Assembly (NCBI RefSeq): GCF_002262885.1
Contig: NZ_NKYF01000019.1
Span: forward strand, 107,336 to 171,335
Length of the DNA: 64,000 nucleotides
Source: Pseudonocardia sp. MH-G8
GTDB lineage: Bacteria; Actinomycetota; Actinomycetes; Mycobacteriales; Pseudonocardiaceae
Reading direction: 5' to 3'
A program made the position numbers and the translations under genes. The notes beneath the pieces are model-generated. The model was not told where the DNA came from, made no database searches, and saw only the letters and a program-made list of their open reading frames with translations. This document shows, in pieces, positions 37,844 to 46,633 of the stretch (positions are counted from its first letter, which is position 1; every line of letters starts with the position of its first letter).

Positions 37844-39592
37844 TCAGGGGCGGGGGATGTTGCGCAGGTTGGACCGGGCCAGCGCGAGCATCTTCCCGAC
37901 CCCGCCGCCGAGCACGGTGCGGCCGACGGCGAGCGCGAAGCCGCGCACCTCGCCCGCGGTGAGGGTGGGCGGCATCGAGAGCGCGTTGGGGTCGGTGACC
38001 AGGTCCAGCAGCGCCGGGCCCGGGTGGGCGAGCACCTCGCGGATGCCGTCGGCCACCTCACCGGGCTGCTCCACGCGCCGCGCGTGCAGGCCCGCGCCAC
38101 GGGCGATCGCGGCGAAGTCGACGTGGTCGTGGTCGGTCTCGAACTCGGGGAAGCCGTCGACGAGCATCTCGAGCTTGACCATGCCCAGCGACGAGTTGTT
38201 GAAGACGATCACCTTGACCGGCAGCCGGTGGGTGCGCAGGGTCAGCAGCTCCCCGAGCAGCATCGCCAGCCCGCCGTCGCCGGCCATCGCGATCACCTGC
38301 CGGTCGGGGGCGGCGAACTGCGCACCGATGGCGTGGGGGAGCGCGTTGGCCATGCTGCCGTGCTTGAACGAGCCGAGGATCCGCCGCCTGCCGTTCGGGG
38401 TGATGTAGCGGGCGGCCCACACGTTGCACATCCCGGTGTCGCTGGTGACGATCGCGTCGTCGTCTGCCAGCTCGTCGAGCACGTCGGCGGCGTACTCGGG
38501 GTGGATGGGCACCTGGTGCGCCACGTCGCGGGTGTAGGCCTCCACCACCCGGCTCAGCGCCCGCTCGTGGCGGCGCAGCATGTCGTGCAGGAACCCGCGG
38601 TCGGTCTTGCGGGTGAGCTTGGGCAGCACCGCGCGGACGGTCTCGCCGACATCGCCGACCACGCCCAGCTCCAGGGGCGTCCGGCGGCCGAGCTGGGTGG
38701 GGTCGATGTCGACCTGCACGGTGCGGGCCTGGGGGAGGAACGCGTCGTAGGGGAAGTCGGTGCCCAGCAGCAGCACCAGGTCGGCGCCGTGCATCGCCTC
38801 GTGGCAGGCGCCGTACCCCAGCAGCCCGCTCATCCCGACGTCGAACGGGTTGTCGTACTGGATGAACTCCTTGCCGCGCAGTGCGTGCCCTACGGGCGCG
38901 CCCAGCGCGTCGGCCAGCGCCATCACGTCGTCGTGGGCGTCCCGGCAGCCGGCGCCCGCCATGATCATGACGCGGTCGGCGGCGTCGAGCCGCGCGGCGA
39001 GCTCGTCGACCCCGGCGGCGTCGGGCACGACGCACGGCGGTCCGGCCTGCACCGCGCCGCGTCCCGTCTCGTGCACCGCGTCCTGCGCCGCGACGTCACC
39101 GGGCAGCACGAGGACGGACACGCCACCGCGGCCGAGCGCGTGTTGGACGGCCACCCGGGCCAACCGGGGCAGCTGGCCGGGCACGCTGATCATCTCGCAG
39201 TAGTGGGAGCACTCGACGAACAGCCGCTCGGGGTGGGTCTCCTGGAAGAAGTCGGTGCCGATCTGCGTGGTGGCGATGTGGGAGGCCAGTGCCAGCACCG
39301 GCGCTCCGGATCGGTTCGCGTCGTAGAGGCCCTGGATGAGGTGGGTGTTCCCGGGCCCGCAGCTTCCCGCGCAGACCGCGAGCCGGCCGGTGACCTGGGC
39401 CTCCGCCGCCGCGGCGAACGCACCGGCCTCCTCGTTGCGCACGTGGACCCAGTCGATGCCGCCGCGCGCCGATCCACCGCTGCGCCGGATCGCGTCGACG
39501 ACGGGGTTCAGGCTGTCGCCGACCACCCCGTAGATGCGTTGTACCCCTGCCTGGGACAGGACCGCGACGAGCTGTTCCGCGACAGTAGGCAT
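37844..39592 (-). CDS. poxB: Pyruvate dehydrogenase (quinone)/pyruvate oxidase, PoxB-type ThDP enzyme
   Basis: A 582-residue thiamine-diphosphate enzyme. The N-terminal Pyr domain holds VRNEEAGAFAAAAEA with the catalytic Glu, the central FAD-type domain follows, and the C-terminal PP domain has the ThDP motif GDGGLAMLLGEL-x12-NNSSLG. It would oxidise pyruvate to acetate and CO2 with electrons to quinone. ATG 39592 is chosen because TACTGT on the minus strand (39600-39605) ends 7 nt before it; an in-frame ATG at 39610 arises from a perfect 18-bp tandem duplication. It interrupts the ripA-moxR synteny and converges with the ripA-like gene. Confidence 0.87.
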   Translation of the reverse strand: MPTVAEQLVAVLSQAGVQRIYGVVGDSLNPVVDAIRRSGGSARGGIDWVHVRNEEAGAFAAAAEAQVTGRLAVCAGSCGPGNTHLIQGLYDANRSGAPVLALASHIATTQIGTDFFQETHPERLFVECSHYCEMISVPGQLPRLARVAVQHALGRGGVSVLVLPGDVAAQDAVHETGRGAVQAGPPCVVPDAAGVDELAARLDAADRVMIMAGAGCRDAHDDVMALADALGAPVGHALRGKEFIQYDNPFDVGMSGLLGYGACHEAMHGADLVLLLGTDFPYDAFLPQARTVQVDIDPTQLGRRTPLELGVVGDVGETVRAVLPKLTRKTDRGFLHDMLRRHERALSRVVEAYTRDVAHQVPIHPEYAADVLDELADDDAIVTSDTGMCNVWAARYITPNGRRRILGSFKHGSMANALPHAIGAQFAAPDRQVIAMAGDGGLAMLLGELLTLRTHRLPVKVIVFNNSSLGMVKLEMLVDGFPEFETDHDHVDFAAIARGAGLHARRVEQPGEVADGIREVLAHPGPALLDLVTDPNALSMPPTLTAGEVRGFALAVGRTVLGGGVGKMLALARSNLRNIPRP

Positions 39593-39614
39593 GCCCGCGA
39601 CAGTAGCCATGCCC
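39579..39614. repeat. 18-bp tandem duplication across the poxB start
   Basis: Two contiguous 18-mers (39579-39596 and 39597-39614) differ at one base (GCGACAGTAG[G/C]CATGCCC). Each carries a start codon and a TACTGT hexamer on the minus strand. The repeat is in frame (six codons), so initiation at either ATG gives the same protein with or without a six-residue extension. Confidence 0.8.
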
Positions 39615-39659
39615 ACGACTGCCCGGCGTCGGGCCGGTGAAACGGCGGGTGCCTCCGAT

Positions 39660-39683
39660 GTCAACGAATCATTGACGCCATCG
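39660..39683. promoter_or_regulatory. Shared operator-like 24-mer, copy B
   Basis: The palindromic core TCAACGA-A-TCATTGA followed by CGCCATCG is the second copy of the site at 26484-26507, with 23 of 24 bases identical. An outer CCGATG/CATCGG pair extends the symmetry. It lies 55-80 nt upstream of the expected poxB transcription start and 107 nt before moxR, so either gene could be the target. Confidence 0.6.
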
Positions 39684-39789
39684 GATCGTCTCCCTTTCGT
39701 TGACCGCTCGCCGCTGACGCGGCGGCGGGCAACGACGGGAGAGGGCCGGGTTCACCGGCGTCTCACGGTCTGCGCGGTGGAATGGGGCG

Positions 39790-40827
39790 GTGAGCGTCCA
39801 GGAGTCCGTCCCGAGCCCGGCCCACGAGGGGGAGCGCCTCGAGCGCGTCGTCTTCGAGATCAAGCGCGTGATCGTCGGTCAGGACCGGCTGGTCGAGCGG
39901 ATGCTCGTCGGCCTGCTGGCCCGCGGCCACCTGCTGCTCGAAGGCGTGCCGGGCGTGGCGAAGACGCTCGCCGTCGAGACCGTGGCGAAGGTCGTCGGCG
40001 GCACGTTCTCCCGCCTGCAGTTCACCCCCGACCTGGTGCCCGCCGACATCCTCGGCACGCGCATCTACCGGCAGGGGCGCGAGGAGTTCGACGTCGAGCT
40101 CGGCCCCGTCGTCGCCAACTTCGTGCTCGCCGACGAGATCAACCGCGCGCCGGCCAAGGTGCAGTCGGCCATGCTCGAGGTGATGGCCGAGCGGCACCTC
40201 TCGATCGGGGGCCGCAGCTACCCGATGCCCGACCCGTTCCTGGTGCTCGCCACCCAGAACCCGATCGAGAACGAGGGCGTCTACCCGCTGCCCGAGGCCC
40301 AGCGCGACCGGTTCCTGTTCAAGCTCATCGTCGAGTACCCGGGCGTGGAGGAGGAGCGGGAGATCGTCTACCGGATGGGCGCCGAGCCGCCCGTCGCGCA
40401 GCAGGTGATCGAGCCGGCCGAGCTCACCCGGCTGCAGCAGGTCGCCTCGCGCGTGTTCGTGCACCACGCCCTCGTCGACTACGTGGTGCGCCTCGTCGTG
40501 GCCACCCGCACCCCGGCCGAGCACGGTCTCACCGACATCGCGGGCTGGGTGTCCTACGGCGCCTCGCCACGCGCCACGCTGGGCATCGTGGCCGCCTCGC
40601 GGGCGCTCGCCCTGGTCCGCGGCCGCGACTACGTGCTCCCGCAGGACGTGCTCGACGTGGCCCCGGACGTGATGCGCCACCGGCTGGTGCTCTCCTACGA
40701 CGCCGTGGCCGACCAGGTGCCGGTGGACCACATCATCTCGCGGGTCCTCGCGACGGTGCCGCTGCCGCAGGTCAGCGCGCGGCCGCAGGGTGGGCCGGCG
40801 CAGTACCCGGCGAGCAGCCCGGCGTGA
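39790..40827 (+). CDS. moxR: MoxR-family AAA+ ATPase
   Basis: A 345-residue AAA+ ATPase. Walker A is GVPGVAKT (52-59, K58), Walker B is FVLADEINRAPAK, and the sensor region is LATQNPIENEGVYPLPEAQRDRF. MoxR ATPases are thought to act as chaperones for VWA-domain proteins encoded beside them. The downstream DUF58 gene starts inside the stop codon (GTGA), and the VWA gene follows directly. This three-gene order equals Rv1479-Rv1481 (moxR1 locus). GTG 39790 is used; no good ribosome-binding site is seen. Confidence 0.93.
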   Translation: MSVQESVPSPAHEGERLERVVFEIKRVIVGQDRLVERMLVGLLARGHLLLEGVPGVAKTLAVETVAKVVGGTFSRLQFTPDLVPADILGTRIYRQGREEFDVELGPVVANFVLADEINRAPAKVQSAMLEVMAERHLSIGGRSYPMPDPFLVLATQNPIENEGVYPLPEAQRDRFLFKLIVEYPGVEEEREIVYRMGAEPPVAQQVIEPAELTRLQQVASRVFVHHALVDYVVRLVVATRTPAEHGLTDIAGWVSYGASPRATLGIVAASRALALVRGRDYVLPQDVLDVAPDVMRHRLVLSYDAVADQVPVDHIISRVLATVPLPQVSARPQGGPAQYPASSPA

Positions 40828-41822
40828 GCCCGCCGGACGTCCAGGACGGTCGTCCGCCCGCCGGGAGCGGGCCGGAGGCCGGGGTTCCCGTAGCCGGGCG
40901 CCGGCGCGTGCCCATCGCGCCTCCCTCGTTCCGGGACGGTCGGATGGAGGCGGCGCTGCGCACCCTCGAGCTCGCGGTGCGGGGGCGGCTGGACGGTCTC
41001 CTGCAGGGCAACCACCTCGGCCTCGTTCCCGGACCGGGCAGCGAGCCGGGGGAGGCGCGCGACTACCAGCCCGGCGACGACGTGCGCCGCATGGACTGGG
41101 CGGTCACCGCCCGCACCACCGAGCCGCACGTGCGGGAGACGGTGGCCGACCGCGAGCTCGAGACGTGGGCCGTGCTGGACCTCTCGGCGAGCCTCGACTT
41201 CGGCACCGCGGCCTGCGAGAAGCGCGACCTGGCTCTCGCGGCGCTCGCCGCCGTCACCCACCTCACCCGCGGTGGCGGGAACCGGATCGGGGCGATCGTC
41301 GCCACCGGCGAGAAGGTGGTGCGCATCCCCGCCCGCGGCGGGATGGTGCACGCCCAAGGAATGCTGCGGCGCGTCGCGAGCACGCCGCGTGCGCCCGAGG
41401 GCACGCGGGGCGATCTCGCCACGGCGATCGAGCAGCTGCGCAGGCCGCCCCGCAGGCGCGGGCTCGCCGTCGTGATCTCGGACTTCCTCGGCGATCCGGT
41501 CTGGGAGCGCGCCCTGCGTGCGCTGTCCGCGCGTCACGAGCTGCTGGCCGTGGAGGTGCTGGATCCGCGCGAGATCGAGCTGCCCGACGTCGGCACCGTC
41601 GTGCTCGCCGACCCCGAGACCGGCCGGCAGCGCGAGGTGACGATCACACCGCTGCTGGCGCGGGAGTTCGCCGCGGCCGCCGCCGAGCACCGCGAGCAGG
41701 TGGCGGCGGCGCTGCGGCGCTGCGGGGCGGCCCACCTGACGCTGCGCACCGACTCGGACTGGATCGCCGACGTCGTGCGGTTCGTGCTCGCCCGCAAGCG
41801 CACGTGGTCGGGAGGGCGCTGA
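40824..41822 (+). CDS. DUF58 protein of the MoxR cluster
   Basis: A 332-residue DUF58 protein. The core signature is EPGEARDYQPGDDVRRMDWAVTARTTEPHVRE in pieces (DYQPGDDVRRMDW is diagnostic), followed by a degenerate VWA-like fold (WAVLDLSASLDFG). No clear membrane segment is present. Its molecular function is not known; it always travels with MoxR and VWA genes and is believed to be part of the same envelope or protein-assembly complex. It starts inside the moxR stop and ends immediately before the VWA gene. Confidence 0.9.
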   Translation: MSPPDVQDGRPPAGSGPEAGVPVAGRRRVPIAPPSFRDGRMEAALRTLELAVRGRLDGLLQGNHLGLVPGPGSEPGEARDYQPGDDVRRMDWAVTARTTEPHVRETVADRELETWAVLDLSASLDFGTAACEKRDLALAALAAVTHLTRGGGNRIGAIVATGEKVVRIPARGGMVHAQGMLRRVASTPRAPEGTRGDLATAIEQLRRPPRRRGLAVVISDFLGDPVWERALRALSARHELLAVEVLDPREIELPDVGTVVLADPETGRQREVTITPLLAREFAAAAAEHREQVAAALRRCGAAHLTLRTDSDWIADVVRFVLARKRTWSGGR

Positions 41823-42809
41823 ATGTTCTCGCACCCCTGGTGGCTCCTGCTCCTGCTCGTCGTGGCCGCGCTGGCCGTCGGGTACGTGCTGCTGCTGCGC
41901 AGGCGCCGCCGGGACACGATCCGGTTCACCAACCTCGAGCTGCTCGAGCGGGTCGCGCCGAAGCGGCCCGGCTGGTACCGGCACGTGCCCGCCGCCGCGC
42001 TGATCGCCGCGCTCGCCGTGCTCACCGTGGCGCTGGCCGGGCCGATGGCCGAGGCGCGCGTGCCGCGCAACCGGGCCACGGTGGTCCTGGTGATCGACGT
42101 GTCGCTGTCGATGCAGGCCACGGATGTGGAGCCGAGCCGGCTCGCGGCCGCGCAGGTGGCCGCGAAGGACTTCGCCGACCAGCTCACGCCCGGCATCAAC
42201 CTCGGCCTGGTGTCGTTCGCGGGCACGGCGGCCGTGCTCGTCTCGCCGACGCCGGACCGGGCGCCGGTGAAGCGGGCCGTCGACGGCCTGAAGCTGTCCG
42301 AGTCCACCGCCACCGGCGAGGCGATCTTCGCGGCGATGCAGTCGGTGGAGATGTTCTCGCAGGCCATCGCGGGCGCCGCTGCCGAGGGACCCCCGCCGGC
42401 GCGGATCGTGCTCATGAGCGACGGCAAGCAGACCGTCCCGGGCGGGGTCATGCCCGAGGAGGAGCCGCGCGGGGCGTTCACGGCGGCGCGGTCGGCGTCC
42501 GAGGCCGGGATCCCGGTCTCGACGATCTCGTTCGGCACCGACTACGGCACGATCGAGATCAACCCGGGGGAGCGCACGCCGGTGGCCGTCGACGACGCGT
42601 CGATGCGCCAGATCGCGGACCTGTCCGGCGGCCAGTTCTTCACGGCGGCGAGCGAGGACGAGCTGCGCCAGGTGTACGCGGAGCTGGGCGAGCAGATCGG
42701 CTACGAGGTGCGCCGCGTCGACACGAGCAGACCCTGGATGGCCGGCGGCGCCCTGCTCCTGGTGGCGGGCCTCGGCGCGGGACTGGCTCTGGGCCGCCGG
42801 TTGCCCTGA
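41823..42809 (+). CDS. VWA-domain membrane protein of the MoxR cluster
   Basis: A 328-residue protein with an N-terminal membrane helix (WWLLLLLVVAALAVGYVLLL, 6-25), a second one near 57-75, a von Willebrand A domain (~84-290) and a C-terminal helix (GGALLLVAGLGAGLALG). The metal-ion-dependent adhesion site DVSLSM is at 92-97, with later Thr and Asp in STATGEAIF and MSDGKQT. It is the expected client of the MoxR ATPase. Its ATG immediately follows the DUF58 stop codon. A palindromic repeat starts 7 nt after its stop. Confidence 0.92.
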   Translation: MFSHPWWLLLLLVVAALAVGYVLLLRRRRRDTIRFTNLELLERVAPKRPGWYRHVPAAALIAALAVLTVALAGPMAEARVPRNRATVVLVIDVSLSMQATDVEPSRLAAAQVAAKDFADQLTPGINLGLVSFAGTAAVLVSPTPDRAPVKRAVDGLKLSESTATGEAIFAAMQSVEMFSQAIAGAAAEGPPPARIVLMSDGKQTVPGGVMPEEEPRGAFTAARSASEAGIPVSTISFGTDYGTIEINPGERTPVAVDDASMRQIADLSGGQFFTAASEDELRQVYAELGEQIGYEVRRVDTSRPWMAGGALLLVAGLGAGLALGRRLP

Positions 42810-42815
42810 CGAGAC

Positions 42816-42927
42816 TGCGCCACGACACATCCACATCCAGACCCCGACTCGCGGCAGTCAGACCCCGACTCGCGGGGTGGGGGCTCACATCCCGCGAGTC
42901 GGGGTCTGAGTGCGTCCATGTCGCGCC
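42816..42927. repeat. Palindromic repeat family, copy 1
   Basis: Two direct cores GACCCCGACTCGCGG (42840-42854 and 42861-42875) face one inverted core CCGCGAGTCGGGGTC (42892-42906). The outer ends GCGC-CACGACACAT and ATGTCGCGCC are also roughly complementary, so the whole unit can fold into one large hairpin. It lies between the VWA gene and fabG1 and may act as a transcript end. Confidence 0.75.
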
Positions 42928-42983
42928 CTGGCGCGGGGCCGTGCTTCGGGGAGGCTGGGTCGCCTGGCGGACCCGCGGGCCCA

Positions 42984-42989
42984 TAGGGT
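42984..42989 (+). promoter_or_regulatory. -10 element for the leaderless fabG1-inhA transcript
   Basis: TAGGGT is followed by 6 nt and the GTG of fabG1 at 42996. It separates the FAS-II operon from the MoxR cluster upstream. Confidence 0.65.
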
Positions 42990-42995
42990 GAGCGC

Positions 42996-43706
42996 GTGGG
43001 ACGCAGCGTGCTGGTGACGGGTGGCAACCGCGGGATCGGGCTGGCGATCGCCCAGGCGTTCGCCGCGCAGGGGGACCAGGTGGCGGTGACCCACCGCAGC
43101 GGCGCCGACGGCCTGCCCGAGGAGCTGCTGCCGGTGCAGTGCGACGTCACGGACTCCGCCGCCGTCGATGCCGCGTTCACCGCGATCGAGGAGAAGCACG
43201 GGCCCGTCGAAGTGCTGGTCTCCAACGCCGGGATGAACGACGACACCCTGCTCATGCGGATGAGCGAGGACTCGTTCACGAAGGTCATCGACGCCAACCT
43301 CACCGCCGCCTACCGCGTGGCCAAGCGCGCCTCGAGGGGCATGTTGAAGGCCAGGAGCGGGCGGATGATCTTCATCTCCAGCGTCGTCGGGCTCACGGGG
43401 TCGGCCGGACAGGTGAACTACGCCGCGTCCAAGTCCGGCCTGGTCGGGCTCGCCCGTTCGATCGCCCGGGAGCTGGGCTCGCGGGGCATCACCGCCAACG
43501 TCGTGGCGCCCGGTTTCGTGGACACCGACATGACGCGCGCCCTGCCCGACGCGCGCCGCACCGAGATCCTCGGCCAGGTCCCGCTGGGCCGCTACGCCGA
43601 CGCACGCGAGATCGCCTCCGCCGTCACGTGGCTGGGCTCCGAGGGTGCCGGGTACGTCACGGGGGCCGTGATCCCCGTCGACGGCGGCCTCGGCATGGGC
43701 CACTGA
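42996..43706 (+). CDS. fabG1: 3-oxoacyl-ACP reductase FabG1 (MabA-type)
   Basis: A 236-residue SDR that reduces beta-ketoacyl-ACP in type II fatty acid synthesis. The cofactor loop TGGNRGIG is at residues 8-15, NAG at 77-79, and the catalytic residues are S129, Y142 and K146 (NYAASK). The arrangement fabG1-inhA-hemH is the same as Rv1483-Rv1485 of M. tuberculosis, which strongly supports the MabA assignment over a generic SDR. GTG start by leaderless promoter. Confidence 0.93.
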   Translation: MGRSVLVTGGNRGIGLAIAQAFAAQGDQVAVTHRSGADGLPEELLPVQCDVTDSAAVDAAFTAIEEKHGPVEVLVSNAGMNDDTLLMRMSEDSFTKVIDANLTAAYRVAKRASRGMLKARSGRMIFISSVVGLTGSAGQVNYAASKSGLVGLARSIARELGSRGITANVVAPGFVDTDMTRALPDARRTEILGQVPLGRYADAREIASAVTWLGSEGAGYVTGAVIPVDGGLGMGH

Positions 43707-43738
43707 CCCCCGCTCCGACCCCTTCACGAGAGGCTTCC

Positions 43739-44515
43739 ATGGGACTGCTCGACGGCAAGCGCCTGCTCATCACCGGTGTGATCACCGACGCGTCGCTGGG
43801 TTTCCACGTCGCGAAGGTGGCGCAGGAGCAGGGCGCCCAGGTGGTGCTCACCGGGTTCGGCCGGATGCGCCTCGTCGAGCGGATCGCGCAGCGGCTGCCG
43901 CAGCCCGCGCCCGTCGTGGAGCTCGACGTCTCCGACCAGTCGCAGCTGGACAGCCTGGTCGAGCGGGTGTCGCCGCACCTGGGGGAGAACCCGGGGCTCG
44001 ACGGCGTGCTGCACTCCATCGGGTTCGCCCCGGCGTCCTGCCTGGGCGAGGGCGCGTTCATGAGCGCCCCGTGGGAGGACGTCGCGCAGACGATCCAGGT
44101 GAGCGCGTACTCGTTCAAGTCCCTGTCCACGGCGCTGCTGCCGCTGCTCGGACCGGGCAGCTCGATCGTCGGGATGGACTTCGACAACCGCCAGGCCTGG
44201 CCCGCCTACGACTGGATGGGCGTCGCGAAGTCGACCCTGGAGTCGGTCACCCGCTACCTGGCGCGCGACCTCGGGCCGAAGGGGATCCGGGTCAACCTGT
44301 GCGCGGCCGGTCCGGTCCGCACGATGGCCGCGAAGTCGATCCCGGGCTTTGCGGCGTTCGAGGACGCCTGGGACGGGCGCGCCCCGCTGGGCTGGGACGT
44401 CAACGACCCGACGCCGGTGGCGAAGACGGTCTGCGCGATGCTCTCGGACTGGATGCCGGCCACCACGGGCTCGATGGTGTGGGCCGACGGCGGCTTCCAC
44501 GCCATCGGTGTCTAA
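43739..44515 (+). CDS. inhA: Enoyl-ACP reductase InhA
   Basis: A 258-residue NADH-dependent enoyl-ACP reductase for the last step of each FAS-II cycle. It shows the glycine-poor cofactor loop GVITDASLGFHVAK (13-26). Residues equal to the InhA set are S93 (HSIGF), F148, Y157 and K164 (AYDWMGVAKS), each one position earlier than in the mycobacterial enzyme. The mycobacterial protein is 269 residues long, so this one is slightly shorter at the C-terminus. CGAGAGG precedes the ATG by 5-6 nt. It lies 32 nt after fabG1, so they are one operon. Confidence 0.94.
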   Translation: MGLLDGKRLLITGVITDASLGFHVAKVAQEQGAQVVLTGFGRMRLVERIAQRLPQPAPVVELDVSDQSQLDSLVERVSPHLGENPGLDGVLHSIGFAPASCLGEGAFMSAPWEDVAQTIQVSAYSFKSLSTALLPLLGPGSSIVGMDFDNRQAWPAYDWMGVAKSTLESVTRYLARDLGPKGIRVNLCAAGPVRTMAAKSIPGFAAFEDAWDGRAPLGWDVNDPTPVAKTVCAMLSDWMPATTGSMVWADGGFHAIGV

Positions 44516-44522
44516 TGCGGGC

Positions 44523-45566
44523 GTGACCGAGTTCGACGCACTGCTGGTGCTCTCCTTCGGCGGCCCGGAAGGCCCGGAGGACGTCCGGCCATTCCTCGAG
44601 AACGTCGTGCGGGGCCGCGGCGTGCCGCCCGAGCGGCTGGACGCCGTGGAACGGCACTACCAGCACTTCGGGGGCGTCAGCCCGTTGAACGCGCGCAACC
44701 GGGAGATCATCGCCGCGGTGCGGGAGCGGATTGCGCTGCCGGTGTACTTCGGCAACCGCAACTGGCACCCGATGGTCGAGGACACCGTGGCGGAGATGGC
44801 GCGCGACGGCGTGCGCCGGGCGCTCGTGTTCGCCACGAGCGCCTACGGCGGCTACTCGGCCTGCCGGCAGTACGACGACGACATCGCGCGGGCCCGCACG
44901 GCGGTCGGGGAGTCGGCGCCGGAGCTGGTGAAGCTGCGCCACTTCTTCGACCACCCGCTGTTCGTCGCCGCCAACGCCGACGCCGTGCGTGCCGCGTACG
45001 CCACGCTGCCGGAGCGCGTCCGTGACGCCGCGCGGCTGGTGTTCACCGCCCACTCGATCCCCGCGGCCGCCGACGCCGCGGCGGGCCCGCCGGAGCAGGG
45101 CGGGCACCGCTACTCCCGGCAGGTCGCCGAGGCCGCCCGGCTGGTCGCGGCCGAGGTGGGCGTCGAGGAGCACGACGTGGTGTGGCAGTCGCGGTCGGGC
45201 CCGCCGCAGGTGCCGTGGCTGGAGCCCGACATCGTCGACCACCTCGACGTCCTGCACGGCAAGGGCGTGCCCGCGGTGGTCGTCTCGCCGGTCGGGTTCG
45301 TGTCCGACCACGTCGAGGTGATCTGGGACCTCGACACCGAGGCCCGCGAGCGCGCCGACGAGCTGGGCATGGCCCTCGCCCGGGCCGCGACCGCAGGCCC
45401 GGACCCGCGATTCGCCGACATGGTCGCCGAGCTGGTGGCCGAGCACCTGAACGACGCCGCACCGCGTGAGCTGGGCGACGAGCCGGGCGGCGGCTGCACC
45501 GTGAACGGCGCCCCGTGCGCCGTCGACTGCTGCCTACCGGCGCGCCGCCCCGCACGTCCGGAGTAG
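44523..45566 (+). CDS. hemH: Coproporphyrin III ferrochelatase CpfC (HemH family)
   Basis: A 347-residue ferrochelatase. VLSFGGPEGPEDVRPFLENV opens the protein, the catalytic His is H177 in FTAHSIP, and the iron-side acid lies in the DHVEVIWDLD block (~265). The C-terminus carries CTVNGAPCAVDCC, a cysteine set expected to bind a [2Fe-2S] cluster, as in actinobacterial enzymes. In actinobacteria the substrate is coproporphyrin III (CpfC). GTG start lies 7 nt after the inhA stop. End of the conserved block before the accessory insertion. Confidence 0.92.
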   Translation: MTEFDALLVLSFGGPEGPEDVRPFLENVVRGRGVPPERLDAVERHYQHFGGVSPLNARNREIIAAVRERIALPVYFGNRNWHPMVEDTVAEMARDGVRRALVFATSAYGGYSACRQYDDDIARARTAVGESAPELVKLRHFFDHPLFVAANADAVRAAYATLPERVRDAARLVFTAHSIPAAADAAAGPPEQGGHRYSRQVAEAARLVAAEVGVEEHDVVWQSRSGPPQVPWLEPDIVDHLDVLHGKGVPAVVVSPVGFVSDHVEVIWDLDTEARERADELGMALARAATAGPDPRFADMVAELVAEHLNDAAPRELGDEPGGGCTVNGAPCAVDCCLPARRPARPE

Positions 45567-45618
45567 GTCCCGAACCCGCCGGGCGGCGGGGCCGTGATCG
45601 CCGCGGCTGTGGCGGCCA

Positions 45619-46617
45619 CTACGCGGGCGGGCGTCGCCGAGCCGAATGCGTGAGCCGCTCGGCGAGTGCCGCGACGAGGTCACGGAGCTCGTCCGGTCGC
45701 TCGATGACGAACGGCAGGTCCAACGATGCGAGCACGCCGGGCAGCCAGTCGAGCCGTTCCGCCCGCAGCTCGACGCGGGCCCAGTGCCTGGGGTCCGCAT
45801 CCACGTCGGCTGCTGACGCCGGCTCCTCCACCAGCGCGATACCGGCGGGGAGCCGGGTGCGGATCTGCTCGACGCTCCCCTGGACCCGCAGGGTCACCTC
45901 GTGCCGGTACGGAGCGGTGGCGAGCCCCGTGAGCACGCGCTGCGCCGGGTCGATCCCGGCGGGCGGCTCGAAGGAGCCGGGCTGGGTCCTCGCACTGGCG
46001 ATGCGGTCCAGCCGGAACATCCGGTCTTCGCCGATCGCGGGATCGGCACCCGTCACGTACCACCGGCCCGAGTGGGCGACGAGCCCGTAGGGGTGCAGCG
46101 TGCGTCGGCTGGGCCGGCCGCCGGCGTCGGTGTAGCGGATCGAGACCGGCCGGTGGTGGCGCACCGCGTCGGCGAGCGGGAGCAGGACGGCGGACTCCGG
46201 GGCGGCCGGCTCTCCGGCCGGCGCGGTGAAGGCGATGGAGTCGAGCACGGCGTCGAGCCGGTGGCCGAGCCGCTCGGGCAGCACCCGGCGGATCTTCGCC
46301 GCCGCCGTCTCGCTCGCCGTACCCGTGGCCGTCGCCAGGCCGGCTCGGCGTCCTGCGACCAGGCCGAGCAGCACGGCGAGCGCTTCGTCGTCGCTCAGCA
46401 TGAGCGGGGGCATGCGGTATCCGGGGGCGAGCCGGTAGCCGCCGTAGCGGCCGCGCACCGACTCGACGGGCACGTCGAGGTCGATGAGGTGGCCGACGTA
46501 GCGCCGCACCGTGCGTTCGTCCACGTCGAGCCGGCCTGCGAGTTCGGCCACGGTCCGGATGCCTCCCGACTGCAGGAGCTCCAGCAGGATGAGCACGCGG
46601 GCGGTGGGTCGGGCCAT
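45619..46617 (-). CDS. WYL-domain HTH transcriptional regulator
   Basis: A 332-residue YafY-like regulator with N-terminal winged helix (~5-62, ELAGRLDVDERTVRRYVGHL), the GGYRLAPGYRMPPLMLSDDEA hinge (in parts), WYL domain (~150-225, SGRWYVTGADP core) and WCX C-terminal extension. ATG 46617 is chosen; the upstream extension would run through the operator. It is divergent from a glyoxalase-family gene, with a perfect 27-bp palindrome between them, so self-regulation and control of that neighbour are likely. Confidence 0.9.
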   Translation of the reverse strand: MARPTARVLILLELLQSGGIRTVAELAGRLDVDERTVRRYVGHLIDLDVPVESVRGRYGGYRLAPGYRMPPLMLSDDEALAVLLGLVAGRRAGLATATGTASETAAAKIRRVLPERLGHRLDAVLDSIAFTAPAGEPAAPESAVLLPLADAVRHHRPVSIRYTDAGGRPSRRTLHPYGLVAHSGRWYVTGADPAIGEDRMFRLDRIASARTQPGSFEPPAGIDPAQRVLTGLATAPYRHEVTLRVQGSVEQIRTRLPAGIALVEEPASAADVDADPRHWARVELRAERLDWLPGVLASLDLPFVIERPDELRDLVAALAERLTHSARRRPPA

Positions 46618-46633
46618 CCCCGCAGTATCCCCC

